From Flavobacterium sp. 5 (GTDB lineage Bacteria; Bacteroidota; Bacteroidia; Flavobacteriales; Flavobacteriaceae), in contig NZ_PHUE01000001.1 of assembly GCF_002813295.1 (NCBI RefSeq), positions 1,550,001 to 1,614,000 on the forward strand: 64,000 bases of DNA. The letters run 5' to 3'. The notes under the pieces were generated by a model. The model saw only the letters and a list, made by a program, of their open reading frames with translations. It ran no database searches and was not told where the DNA came from. A program made the position numbers and the translations under genes. Shown in pieces: positions 55,946 to 64,000 of the stretch (positions within the stretch are counted from its first letter, which is position 1; the number at the start of each line of letters is the position of its first letter).

Positions 55946-57025
55946 TTATTTGTCTAATATTTTAAGTGGCATAGTCGTATCCGAAATTGTTTTGTCTTTA
56001 TTGTCTTTTACCAAAACATGGATTTCAGTTAAACCTTGAATTCCATCAAGCTCAGAAACCAAATTGACAAACCCCTTAATCTCGGCTGTGTTTCCACCAA
56101 ACTCACCAGTAATAACCTTACTTCCAGCAGTAATGGTATAAATAAGTTTATTCACTCCTGATTCATTATTTTTTCTAGACATTCCTAAAAAGTCTTTTTG
56201 ACTAATTTGCAATGGGAAAAATCCAAACGAGGGTGGCGGCGGTGGTATGAATTCACCAGCATAAATAATCTGATCACCAGAGTTTGTAGTCCAATCCTTT
56301 GCTACCATAAGAAAAGTAATGTTTTCCATTACAAAACCTGGTTCAGTATTATAATACTCTTGAGGTATCAAATCCATTCTGTAAAAACCATTACCTAAAT
56401 CTTTCAATTTTGTTTTTTCAGAAACATCTGGAAGCCATGCTTGATACTCTTGCAAAACAGCCCAATCATTCAAACCACTATGAAAATGAACACTAGGAAC
56501 TCCTTCAAAACCTTCTTTTAAATTAGAATTGAACAAAATACTTACCGCTTTATCAATTGTTGGTTTTTCAGGATACGATCTAATTAATTCATTTGCTGTA
56601 TAAAATGATGAAAAATCAGTATAAGCCATATTTGCAACCTCAGATTGTTTAGAACCATCATAGTTTTTTAATCTAAACCAGAACCCTGCACTAGCGGCAA
56701 TTTCTTCAGGAGTTTTAGAAAAATATACTGTTGGAGTCAAAGTAAAACTCCATACACCATCCTTCACATAAGTTAATTTTGCAAAATCAGAGGAATGTTC
56801 CCAATTACCTGCATCTGGTTCAGATGGTGACCAAATCCAGATATAAACATCTTCTGTAGGAGCAAATGTCGTCGCCGAAAGATCAAAATACCATGTAACC
56901 TGTTCGTCATATTTATAAACTACAGGATAAGAACTCATACTTCCTATAGATCCAGCCGCCTCTTGTGACTGAACAAGATTAGACATCAAAATCGCTAGTA
57001 AAATTGTATATATAATTTTTTTCAT
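55946..57025 (-). CDS. Exported PUL protein of unknown family, possible surface glycan-binding protein
   Basis: 359 residues. A signal peptide (about 1-20, LVQSQ) is followed by two beta-rich modules. The first (about 30-150) has many aromatics (VTWYFDLSATTF, VYIWIWSPSEPDAGNWEHSS, WSFTLTPTVYFSK, FWFRLKNYDG), the pattern of a starch-binding-like beta sandwich; the second (about 165-260) has a similar HFHSGLNDWAV...FYRMDLIPQEYY...FLMVAKDW arrangement. A PPPPP run near 256-260 links to a C-terminal domain of about 95 residues. Its position, first-but-one in the operon and before SusC, suits a SusE/SusF-like or SGBP role, without proof. It lacks a lipobox. Confidence 0.65.
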   Translation of the reverse strand: MKKIIYTILLAILMSNLVQSQEAAGSIGSMSSYPVVYKYDEQVTWYFDLSATTFAPTEDVYIWIWSPSEPDAGNWEHSSDFAKLTYVKDGVWSFTLTPTVYFSKTPEEIAASAGFWFRLKNYDGSKQSEVANMAYTDFSSFYTANELIRSYPEKPTIDKAVSILFNSNLKEGFEGVPSVHFHSGLNDWAVLQEYQAWLPDVSEKTKLKDLGNGFYRMDLIPQEYYNTEPGFVMENITFLMVAKDWTTNSGDQIIYAGEFIPPPPPSFGFFPLQISQKDFLGMSRKNNESGVNKLIYTITAGSKVITGEFGGNTAEIKGFVNLVSELDGIQGLTEIHVLVKDNKDKTISDTTMPLKILDK

Positions 57026-57034
57026 ATCAACTTA

Positions 57035-57556
57035 TTAATTAATTGCTTTTAATTTAAAAACATAAGACACAAAAGCAGTACCTCCCGAAGTCCTAACCAA
57101 TTGAATTTCCATTTGGTCATTACTTCCTGGAACTGACGTTAATCGTAGTTCATCTATTTTATGCGTTTTTTGAACATCACTATATAAGTAGATTCTTGCC
57201 GCAGTTCCGTTAGTTTCTTGAAAACTGGAACTCAGTTTCCAATATCCTTTTGGGGCAAATAAAGAAGGCACATTCCCAGTAACTTCATAACTAGTAGGTT
57301 GATTATTGTCATCAACACTAAAATTAATTTTAAAATCAGGGTAATTAAACAGAGTACTTAAATTCTGTTCATTAGGTTCAATGGCATTAGACTTTGCAAA
57401 TTCGTCTACCATTTTTAAATTCATTAAACTCCAATTTCCGTTTACTTTTTCATAAACTGTGATCGGTGCTACTGAGCTTCCATCGTCTATTTCATTACAC
57501 CCAAAGGTTAATAAACATAGCACAACGGCTAGCCCATACATAATTTTACATTTCAT
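57035..57556 (-). CDS. DUF5004-type PUL lipoprotein
   Basis: 173 residues. Lipoprotein signal MKCKIMYGLAVVLCLLTFGC with Cys20. The single beta-rich domain begins VNGNWSLMNLKMVD, a lipocalin-like opening, and contains GYWKLSSSFQETNGTAARIYLYSD and DQMEIQLVRTSGGTAFVSYVFKLKA. Such DUF5004-like lipoproteins accompany Sus-type loci in Flavobacterium; the function is unknown. It is the first gene of the PUL operon, 9 bases before the next gene, and is divergent from the SusR-like regulator. Confidence 0.75.
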   Translation of the reverse strand: MKCKIMYGLAVVLCLLTFGCNEIDDGSSVAPITVYEKVNGNWSLMNLKMVDEFAKSNAIEPNEQNLSTLFNYPDFKINFSVDDNNQPTSYEVTGNVPSLFAPKGYWKLSSSFQETNGTAARIYLYSDVQKTHKIDELRLTSVPGSNDQMEIQLVRTSGGTAFVSYVFKLKAIN

Positions 57557-58009
57557 AAATTTTGGTTTTGTTAGTTGTTATAATTCGTTTAAAAGAATTA
57601 ATCGAAATTAGAAGTATAGTAACAGGCAAAAAAAGAATTTATGAAAAATCAAGATAAAAAAACCTGATTACATATTGCAATTAACTAAAATACAGTAAAT
57701 TGCGTTTTTTTAGAGATAAAAAAAATCAAGATAAAATTTAGATTCAAAAAACCTTTTAAATCACAAAATAATAGGAATATTAAAAATAAAATGACTAATA
57801 ATTTCACATAGTACATTAATAAACATATATTTTTATCAAATAAAGATTTTTTAAAGTACATTTAACATTCAAAAGTAAAATCAAAAAATCAAGTAGTAAA
57901 AAACCTATAATTAAAAGAAAAACATAAATAAACAAGACAAAAACCGTTTTATCTTACCATTACCATAATACACCCTAATACAAAGACCAAAAAATAAACC
58001 TTTATTAAA
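57557..58009. promoter_or_regulatory. Divergent control region of the PUL
   Basis: 450 very AT-rich bases between the PUL operon and its regulator, with no gene. A 16-base direct repeat, AAAAATCAAGATAAAA, occurs at 57644-57659 and 57721-57736 (77 bp apart), and GCAATT/AATTGC (57677-57682 with 57698-57703) forms a small inverted repeat between them. Leftward, TTTTTTTG and TAATTTCG are spaced like a -33/-7 pair before the DUF5004 gene. These are candidate regulator sites only. Confidence 0.4.
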
Positions 58010-59608
58010 ATGCAGAGATTAGTAATTTTATTGTTTTTTATATCTAGCATTGCTCTATCAGCAAAAGACACACCTCCTACATTAGAAAATTTAGACAAAG
58101 TATTACTAAAGAAAGATTTCTACATTCACCAAAAATACTCCAAGATAAAAACTCTTAGAATGAATATTCGTAAATTCATTTTAAGCCAAGACAACAAACA
58201 ACTTTACAACAACTACATGTTGTTATTTGACGAATACAAATCATTCAAATACGATTCAGCTTATTATTATTTAGAAGAAGCAAAAGTAAAAGCGATAACA
58301 TTAAAAGATCCATCTCTATTAGCAAAAACAAAGATCAAAGAGGGTTTTATACTACTATCTTCCGGCCTTTTCAAAGAAGCTATTGACACCCTAAACAGTA
58401 TCAAACCAGAACAATTAGATAACAACAGCAGATACGAATATTATTCAATAAAAGCTCGTGTTTACTATGACCTTACAGATTACAACAAAGATCAAAGATA
58501 TAGCATCCATTATGTTCAAATGGGAAATCAATTTCTCAAAAAGGCTTTAGCTTTAACAAAACCAAACACCAATGACTATTGGGCTGCCGAAAGTCTTGAA
58601 CGCTTAAAACAACAAGACTGGGAAGGAGCTAAAAATGCTTTTAGCTATTGGATAAACCACTATGATTTACCTCCAAAATACTATGGAATTGCTACTTCCA
58701 GCCTTGGATATATTTATTCTGAAGGAGGAAACAGAAAGAAAGCCATAGAATATCTGATTCTTGCTGCAATTGCAGATGTTAAAAACGCCACCAAAGAAAC
58801 CGTTGCATTGCGCAATTTAGCCAATGAACTTTTCAAAATGGGACAGATCGAAACTGCGAATAGATACGTCAATCTTGCCATGGATGACGCTACTTTTTAT
58901 GATGCTAAACATAGAAAAATTGAAATATCATTCATTTTACCTATTATTGAAAAAGCACAATTTAGCAAAGTAAAAAGTAAAAATGATTTGCTAGAAAACA
59001 TCATAATTCTTTTAACTCTTTTTGCTCTGATAATCATCTTTTTTCTAATCATTATTGTCAAACAATTAAAAGAAAAAAATGCTTCTAAAAAAGTGATGGC
59101 TGAAGCACTTAGCCAATTACAAGAAATGAATATCAGTCTAAGTGAGACCAACACTATCAAGGAAGAATATATTGCTTATTTTATAAAAGCATCTTCAGAT
59201 CTTATTAATAAGATTGATCATATACAAAAGAGTACGATCCAAAAAATTATTTCAAAGAAAACTGATGAAGTAATTTCAAGTCTAAAAAGATACAGCGTAA
59301 AAGAGGAACGAGAACACTTATTCCACCAATTTGATGAGATTTTCTTAAAACTATTCCCAACTTTTATCACGGAGTTTAATGATTTATTTACTAACGATCA
59401 CAAATCAATTGTCAAAAAAGGAGAACTCTTAAATACCGAACTTAGAATTTTCGCTTTATACCGATTAGGAATACAAGATGCTAATCAAATGGCCGATTTC
59501 TTAGAACTATCAGTGGCAACCATTTATACTTATAAAACCAGAATAAAAAGTAAATCCAAATTAAAGGATACTTTCGAAGAGAAAATCATGGCAATTAAAG
59601 CAATTTAA
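58010..59608 (+). CDS. SusR-like (DUF6377) membrane-bound transcription regulator
   Basis: 532 residues. A signal sequence (about 1-18) precedes a periplasmic TPR-type sensor region (about 60-320; [43 protein letters not shown]). One transmembrane helix lies at about 330-350 ([20 protein letters not shown]), then a coiled coil (about 355-385) and a cytosolic C-terminal LuxR-like helix-turn-helix ([30 protein letters not shown]). This is the layout of SusR, which senses maltose and activates the Sus operon of Bacteroides. Divergent placement next to the SusC/D-GH97 operon supports control of that locus. Confidence 0.88.
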   Translation: MQRLVILLFFISSIALSAKDTPPTLENLDKVLLKKDFYIHQKYSKIKTLRMNIRKFILSQDNKQLYNNYMLLFDEYKSFKYDSAYYYLEEAKVKAITLKDPSLLAKTKIKEGFILLSSGLFKEAIDTLNSIKPEQLDNNSRYEYYSIKARVYYDLTDYNKDQRYSIHYVQMGNQFLKKALALTKPNTNDYWAAESLERLKQQDWEGAKNAFSYWINHYDLPPKYYGIATSSLGYIYSEGGNRKKAIEYLILAAIADVKNATKETVALRNLANELFKMGQIETANRYVNLAMDDATFYDAKHRKIEISFILPIIEKAQFSKVKSKNDLLENIIILLTLFALIIIFFLIIIVKQLKEKNASKKVMAEALSQLQEMNISLSETNTIKEEYIAYFIKASSDLINKIDHIQKSTIQKIISKKTDEVISSLKRYSVKEEREHLFHQFDEIFLKLFPTFITEFNDLFTNDHKSIVKKGELLNTELRIFALYRLGIQDANQMADFLELSVATIYTYKTRIKSKSKLKDTFEEKIMAIKAI

Positions 59609-59679
59609 TTCTCATACTTAAACTTTGTTTTCTCAGTAAAAAAGGAAGATTGTATAAAATAGTTTATTGCAATAAAAAC

Positions 59680-59714
59680 AAAAACCCGTCTCGTTTTATA
59701 AACGAGACGGGTTT
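59680..59714. terminator. Bidirectional terminator
   Basis: A perfect 16-bp stem (59680-59695 with 59699-59714, core CCCGTCTCG/CGAGACGGG) between the convergent SusR-like and rpmA genes. Confidence 0.92.
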
Positions 59715-59737
59715 TGTATAATGAGAAATCTTTATGA

Positions 59738-59998
59738 TTATGCTTCGAATGGAAGTATAGAAACATAAGATTTGTTATCTCTTTTCTTTTGGAAAAAAAC
59801 AACTCCATCAACTTTTGCATGTAAAGTATGATCTTTACTAATGTAAACGTTTTCACCTGGATTATGCTTTGAACCTCTTTGTCTTACGATGATGTTCCCA
59901 GCAATAGCAGCTTGACCACCAAAAATCTTAACGCCTAAACGTTTTGATTCTGATTCTCTACCATTCTTCGAACTACCGACACCTTTCTTGTGAGCCAT
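59738..59998 (-). CDS. rpmA: 50S ribosomal protein L27
   Basis: 86 residues. [20 protein letters not shown] and [22 protein letters not shown] are L27 signatures; the N-terminal tail reaches the peptidyl transferase centre. It does not carry the cleavable N-terminal extension of Firmicutes L27. It follows rplU by 22 bases. Confidence 0.98.
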   Translation of the reverse strand: MAHKKGVGSSKNGRESESKRLGVKIFGGQAAIAGNIIVRQRGSKHNPGENVYISKDHTLHAKVDGVVFFQKKRDNKSYVSILPFEA

Positions 59999-60020
59999 GA
60001 CGTATTAGTTTATTTTGTTA

Positions 60021-60455
60021 TTATTCTTGTGTATCTTCTTTTTTAGCTTTTGGAGCTTTTTTTACTTTAGGAGCTACTTCAGCTTCTTCTGTAGTTGCTT
60101 CAACTGCTGCTTTTTTCGGAGCTGCTGCTTTTTTAACTGTTCCACCTGCAGTAATACCTTCAATTACAATTTGAGTAAGATATTGTCTGTGACCGTTTCT
60201 TTTCTTGTATCCTTTTCTTCTTTTCTTTTTGAAAACGATAACTTTATCACCTTTTAAGTGTTGTAACACTTTAGCTTCTACTGAAGCACCTTCTATAGCT
60301 GGGGCGCCTATTGTGATTGAACCGTTATCATCTACCAAATAAACTTTATCAAAAGAAACTTTTGATCCTTCTTCATTTGCTAAACGGTGAACGTAAACCT
60401 TTAGGTCTTTGCTAACTTTAAACTGTTGCCCTGCTATCTCTACGATTGCATACAT
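60021..60455 (-). CDS. rplU: 50S ribosomal protein L21
   Basis: 144 residues: the usual 103-residue core (MYAIVEIAGQQFKV, KKRRKGYKKRNGHRQYLTQIVI) plus a C-terminal tail of about 40 residues rich in Ala, Lys and Glu (KKAAAPKKAAVEA, KVKKAPKAKKED). The tail is typical of this lineage and probably disordered. It heads the rplU-rpmA unit. Confidence 0.98.
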   Translation of the reverse strand: MYAIVEIAGQQFKVSKDLKVYVHRLANEEGSKVSFDKVYLVDDNGSITIGAPAIEGASVEAKVLQHLKGDKVIVFKKKRRKGYKKRNGHRQYLTQIVIEGITAGGTVKKAAAPKKAAVEATTEEAEVAPKVKKAPKAKKEDTQE

Positions 60456-60485
60456 ACTGAATTGTTTTAATAATTTTTAAGGTTG

Positions 60486-60493
60486 CAAATATA
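60486..60493 (-). promoter_or_regulatory. -7 box of rplU-rpmA
   Basis: Minus-strand TATATTTG matches TAnnTTTG, with a TTG 19 bases upstream as the -33 element, 31 bases before the rplU start. Confidence 0.75.
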
Positions 60494-60651
60494 CAATTAA
60501 ATATTTACCCTGCAATTCTTTCTCAAAAAATATTTACAGCCTAGTTTTCAATCACTTCACCCTGTATTTGAAACAGTTATCAAATCAACCAAAATCATGG
60601 TTAATATATTGTTAATGCTCAATTTACTAATCACCCGCAAAATAAAAAAAC

Positions 60652-60659
60652 TACTTTTG
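60652..60659 (+). promoter_or_regulatory. -7 box of the M16 peptidase pair
   Basis: TACTTTTG matches TAnnTTTG. It lies 69 bases upstream of the first ATG of the M16 gene, leaving room for an earlier non-ATG start (see the gene). Confidence 0.5.
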
Positions 60660-60727
60660 TCTTAAGAAAACTCAAACTATTAGCAATAGAAAATAAGTTT
60701 ATTAATCTTTGCAAAAAAACAACATCA

Positions 60728-62029
60728 ATGTTAGGTAACGCAATAACGTTAGGAGGAGTTGCTTCGGCTCAAAAAGTAGCTTTCGAAGAATACGATTTAG
60801 ATAATGGACTACATGTTATTTTACACCATGATGCTTCGGCTCCTGTTGTAATCACTTCGGTTATGTATCACGTGGGTGCCAAAGACGAAACTCCGGACCG
60901 CACTGGTTTTGCTCATTTTTTTGAACATTTATTATTTGAAGGCACACAAAACATAAAAAGAGGTGAATGGTTTAAAATTGTCACTTCAAATGGAGGTTCC
61001 AATAATGCCAACACTTCAGACGACAGAACCTATTATTATGAGATATTCCCTTCCAATAACCTGGAATTGGGTCTTTGGATGGAATCCGAGAGATTAATGC
61101 ACCCAATAATTAACCAAATTGGAGTCGACACTCAAAATGAGGTTGTAAAGGAAGAAAAAAGAACAAGCTACGACAACCGCCCTTACGGCAACATACTAGC
61201 TGCAGTAAAACAACATATGTTCAAAAATCACCCTTATCGATGGACAACCATCGGTTCTATGGAACATATAGACGCTGCTACTTTGGAAGAATTTCAAGCC
61301 TTCAACAAAAAGTTTTATTTACCTAATAATGCTGTTTTGGTAGTTGCAGGTGATTTTGAAAAAAAACAAGCCAAAGAATGGATTCAAAAATATTTTGAAC
61401 ATATTCCAAAGGGAGAAGTAAGTCCTAAAAAAATATACACAGAAGAACCTATTACACAAACCATCAAAGCAACTTACGAAGACCCAAACATTCAAATACC
61501 AATGTTGGTTGCTAGTTATCGAACCCCTTCTATGAAAAGCAGAGATGCAAGAGTATTAGATTTAATTTCTTCTTATCTTAGTGATGGAAAAAGTTCTAAA
61601 CTCTATAAAAAAGTGGTTGATGATAAAAAAATGGCATTACAAATTGGAGCTGTAGGTTTTAGTCAAGAAGATTATGGCATGTACATTTTATACGGCTTGC
61701 CAATGGGAGATTTTACTACTTCTGACTTATTAAAGGAGATCGACGAAGAGATAGTAAAAATTCAAACTGAGTTAATTTCTGAAAATGATTATCAAAAATT
61801 ACAAAACAAATTTGATAACACCTTTATAAATAGCAATTCCACAATAGAAGGAATCGCTAATAATCTTGCTACCTATTATCTGCTATATAAAGATATAAAT
61901 CTAATTAATACCGAAATCGAACTGTATCATTCTATAACTCGCGAAGAAATAAGAGAGGTTGCCCAAAAATACCTAAATCCAAATCAACGTTTGCTTTTGG
62001 ACTATTTACCCACAAAAGCACACAATTAA
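60728..62029 (+). CDS. M16-family zinc peptidase, catalytic subunit
   Basis: 433 residues from ATG 60728. The zinc motif HFFEH (HxxEH) appears near residues 60-64, with the downstream Glu in NEVVKEEKR, so it is catalytically competent. From this ATG the N-terminus is MLGNAITLGGVASAQ, a signal core ending in a good cleavage site but without the positive start; the frame stays open upstream (reading INLCKKTTS just before) with only ATT/ATA-type codons available, so the true start may be non-ATG. It should be exported and act with the next gene product, the non-catalytic partner, to degrade peptides. Confidence 0.9.
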   Translation: MLGNAITLGGVASAQKVAFEEYDLDNGLHVILHHDASAPVVITSVMYHVGAKDETPDRTGFAHFFEHLLFEGTQNIKRGEWFKIVTSNGGSNNANTSDDRTYYYEIFPSNNLELGLWMESERLMHPIINQIGVDTQNEVVKEEKRTSYDNRPYGNILAAVKQHMFKNHPYRWTTIGSMEHIDAATLEEFQAFNKKFYLPNNAVLVVAGDFEKKQAKEWIQKYFEHIPKGEVSPKKIYTEEPITQTIKATYEDPNIQIPMLVASYRTPSMKSRDARVLDLISSYLSDGKSSKLYKKVVDDKKMALQIGAVGFSQEDYGMYILYGLPMGDFTTSDLLKEIDEEIVKIQTELISENDYQKLQNKFDNTFINSNSTIEGIANNLATYYLLYKDINLINTEIELYHSITREEIREVAQKYLNPNQRLLLDYLPTKAHN

Positions 62030-62087
62030 AGAAATTACAACTTTAAAAAACAAATTTAGTATTCATCCTTTGTTATTAACAGGAATC

Positions 62088-63449
62088 ATGTCAGAACAAG
62101 ATCGCACGCAACCCAAATCTGGAAAATCACCTATAATTAATATAAAAAAACCGCAAACTTTTATTCTGTCTAACGGAATGAAAGTATTAGTGGTCGAAAA
62201 TCATAAATTACCTCGAGTTACTTTCAATCTAACTCTGGACAATGCACTATTCGCTGAAGGCAATATAAAAGGAGTCGATGAATTGACCAGTAATTTAATT
62301 GGAAATGGGAGCAAAAAAATATCAAAAACTGCTTTCAACGAAGAAATAGATTTTTATGGAGCCGATATTCATTTTAGTTCTCACGGAGCAACAGCAAATT
62401 CACTTTCAAAATACAGCGGAAGAATCCTTGAATTATTAGCTGAAGGAGCATTACATCCTAATTTTACTCAAGAAGAATTTGACAAAGAAAAAGCTAAATT
62501 AATTGAAGGCATGAAAGCCGAGGAAAAAAGCGTTCCGACGATTGCTAATCGAGTGGTCGATGTTTTGACTTTTGGAAAAAACCACCCTTCTGGTGAGTTT
62601 ATGACAGAGGCAACATTAAACAACATCACCCTCGCAGATATTGAAACCAATTACCATGATTACTTCGTTCCCGAAAATGCGTATTTAGTAATTGTGGGCG
62701 ATGTAAAATACAACAATGTAAAAGTAGCTGTAGAAAAATTATTTGGGACTTGGGAAAAACGATCCATCCCAAAAACATCATACAACGCACCTGAAAATGT
62801 TTCGAAACTACAAATCAATTTAGTAGATGTTCCGAATGCTGTTCAATCTGAAATCACTTTGGTCAACACCGTGAATTTAAAAATGAATGATCCTGACTTT
62901 TTCCCAGTAGTAATTGCCAACCAGATTCTAGGTGGCGATTTCAATAGTTATTTAAACATGAATTTACGTGAAAAAAACGGCTGGACTTATGGTGCCCGTT
63001 CTAGTATTGGAGCTGGAAAATACACTACAAAATTCTACGCAAAATCTGCCGTAAGAAACGCAGTTACCCATAGTGCTGTTGTTGAATTCATCAAAGAAAT
63101 AAAACGAATAAGAACCGAAAAAGTAACTGAAGAAGTATTAAAAACTGTCAAAGCAGGCTATATCGGAAGATTTGTGATGCAGGTAGAAAAACCACAATCC
63201 GTAGCCCGATATGCATTAAACACAGAGACCGAAAAACTCCCTATTGATTTTTATGAAAAATACATTCAAACTATCAATGCAGTAACTACAGATGATGTCT
63301 TGCGAGTAGCCAACAAATATTTCTTGATAGATAACATCAGAATCGTAGTTGTAGGGAAAGAATCTGAAATTGCATCTGGATTAGAAACATTAGAAATTCC
63401 GATGTTTTATTTTGACAAATATGGAACTCCATTGGAGAAACATGTTTAG
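62088..63449 (+). CDS. M16-family peptidase, non-catalytic partner subunit
   Basis: 453 residues from ATG 62088 (MSEQDRTQPKSG); the frame is open upstream and reads LKNKFSIHPLLLTGIMSEQ, which looks like a signal peptide, starting from a TTG at 62070 or an ATT further up. It lacks HxxEH and keeps the substrate-binding Arg/Tyr segment NLREKNGWTYGARSSIG, as expected of the inactive half of an M16 heterodimer. It lies 58 bases after the catalytic subunit gene. Confidence 0.88.
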   Translation: MSEQDRTQPKSGKSPIINIKKPQTFILSNGMKVLVVENHKLPRVTFNLTLDNALFAEGNIKGVDELTSNLIGNGSKKISKTAFNEEIDFYGADIHFSSHGATANSLSKYSGRILELLAEGALHPNFTQEEFDKEKAKLIEGMKAEEKSVPTIANRVVDVLTFGKNHPSGEFMTEATLNNITLADIETNYHDYFVPENAYLVIVGDVKYNNVKVAVEKLFGTWEKRSIPKTSYNAPENVSKLQINLVDVPNAVQSEITLVNTVNLKMNDPDFFPVVIANQILGGDFNSYLNMNLREKNGWTYGARSSIGAGKYTTKFYAKSAVRNAVTHSAVVEFIKEIKRIRTEKVTEEVLKTVKAGYIGRFVMQVEKPQSVARYALNTETEKLPIDFYEKYIQTINAVTTDDVLRVANKYFLIDNIRIVVVGKESEIASGLETLEIPMFYFDKYGTPLEKHV

Positions 63450-63455
63450 AAATTA

Positions 63456-63488
63456 TTTTAGCCATTAGCATTTTGCTTTTGGCTAAAA
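63456..63488. terminator. Bidirectional terminator
   Basis: A 9-bp stem (TTTTAGCCA with TGGCTAAAA) at 63456-63464 and 63480-63488 between convergent genes, T-rich rightward and A-rich for the other direction. Confidence 0.75.
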
Positions 63489-63490
63489 AA

Positions 63491-64000
63491 CTATTTCTTG
63501 GCCGATAAATAAACGCCAATTAAGATAATAAAAGCACCAATACACTGAACAGAAGTTAGCACTTCATTATCCAATAATCCCCAAAAAATAGCGACGACAG
63601 GAATCAAATACGTAACCGATGTTGCAAAAACTGGTGATGAAATTTGGATGAGTTTAAAGAAAATCACATTCGCAATTCCAGTTCCTACGATTCCTAAAAT
63701 TAATATGAACCAAAGTGAATGCTGTACTTTTTCGACGTGAACAACTTCAAAAAAATCGGTAAAAAACAAAATCACCAAAGCAGGAAAAAGTAATATTAAA
63801 AAATTGCCTGTAGTAATACTCAAGGAAGTCAAATCTGACAAATATCTTTTAATCAGATTAACGTTTATCGCATAACAAATAGAGGCAATCAAAACTAAAA
63901 TAGCAAAATAATAATTTTGTTCCGGATGATTGACAGCACCATTAAATACTAAAAGCAAACATCCAACAAGCCCTACGATTACTCCCCATATTTGATTTTT
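63491..64000 (-). CDS. EamA/DMT-superfamily transporter, 5' end cut by window edge
   Basis: 169 residues of the C-terminal part are visible; the frame is open to the window edge (reading KNQIWGVIVGLVGCLLLVFN), so the start lies outside. Five or so hydrophobic helices are seen, with the EamA-type ending FATSVTYLIPVVAIFWG and FIILIGVYLSAKK. Family members export or import small metabolites; the substrate is unknown. It is convergent with the M16 pair. Confidence 0.9.
   Translation of the reverse strand, partial: KNQIWGVIVGLVGCLLLVFNGAVNHPEQNYYFAILVLIASICYAINVNLIKRYLSDLTSLSITTGNFLILLFPALVILFFTDFFEVVHVEKVQHSLWFILILGIVGTGIANVIFFKLIQISSPVFATSVTYLIPVVAIFWGLLDNEVLTSVQCIGAFIILIGVYLSAKK

Overview
The window is chromosomal DNA from a member of the Bacteroidota, almost certainly a Flavobacterium. 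It is AT-rich and uses TAnnTTTG-type -7 promoter boxes. Genes lack Shine-Dalgarno sequences. It carries SusC/SusD pairs, many lipoproteins with short lipoboxes, a geranylgeranylglyceryl phosphate synthase, DUF3127, DUF4301 and DUF5916 proteins, and a SusR-like regulator. I see no prophage, insertion sequence, CRISPR array, rRNA or tRNA.

Layout. 1-1.75 kb: an OmpR-type response regulator (cut by the edge), a small exported basic peptide with candidate operator repeats, and a cluster of structured repeats. 1.7-4.6 kb: polA. 4.7-12.7 kb: a leftward set (SusA-like GH13 enzyme, DUF5916 outer-membrane protein, PQQ-type beta-propeller) divergent from a LytS/LytTR two-component pair, with a LytTR-like paired direct repeat between them. 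Then a LacI regulator. 14.1-17.0 kb: rplM-rpsI-rpsB-tsf. 17.5-22.3 kb: an MFS transporter, an exported Ppx/GppA-fold protein, two lipoproteins and tag. 22.4-30 kb: a TPP-riboswitch thiamine operon, thiS-thiC-tenI-thiD-thiE-thiG-[GxxExxY cassette]-thiH-thiF, ending in overlap with convergent aat. 30.6-36.5 kb: DUF3127 with flavin reductase, a histidine kinase, GlsB, a transglutaminase-like protein, greA-HIT, and a Rieske-like lipoprotein without its cluster ligands. 36.5-43.7 kb: a TPP-riboswitch TonB receptor, arfB, a NadR-like kinase fused to DUF4301, a PnuC/PnuT transporter, GGGP synthase and a phosphopantetheinyl transferase. 43.9-47.9 kb: ahcY and a patatin outer-membrane protein. 48-59.6 kb: a polysaccharide utilization locus (DUF5004 lipoprotein, putative surface glycan-binding protein, SusC, SusD, GH99-like, GH97) divergent from a SusR-like membrane regulator. 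59.7-64 kb: rpmA/rplU, an M16 peptidase pair, and an EamA transporter cut by the edge.

How it works together. Two modules concern alpha-glucan use: the GH13/LytTR cluster and the SusR-like PUL with GH97. Two TPP-controlled units join thiamine synthesis with probable thiamine or precursor import; a PnuT-like transporter and a NadR-like kinase lie nearby.

The most interesting non-gene structures are: a 21-bp minisatellite that is also a large inverted repeat upstream of polA; five copies of one dispersed hairpin element, possibly the Flavo-1 RNA family; an inverted-repeat-flanked GxxExxY cassette inside the thiamine operon; and 11- and 21-bp-period direct repeats beside response-regulator genes. 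All assignments come from reading the sequence; no database search was run.
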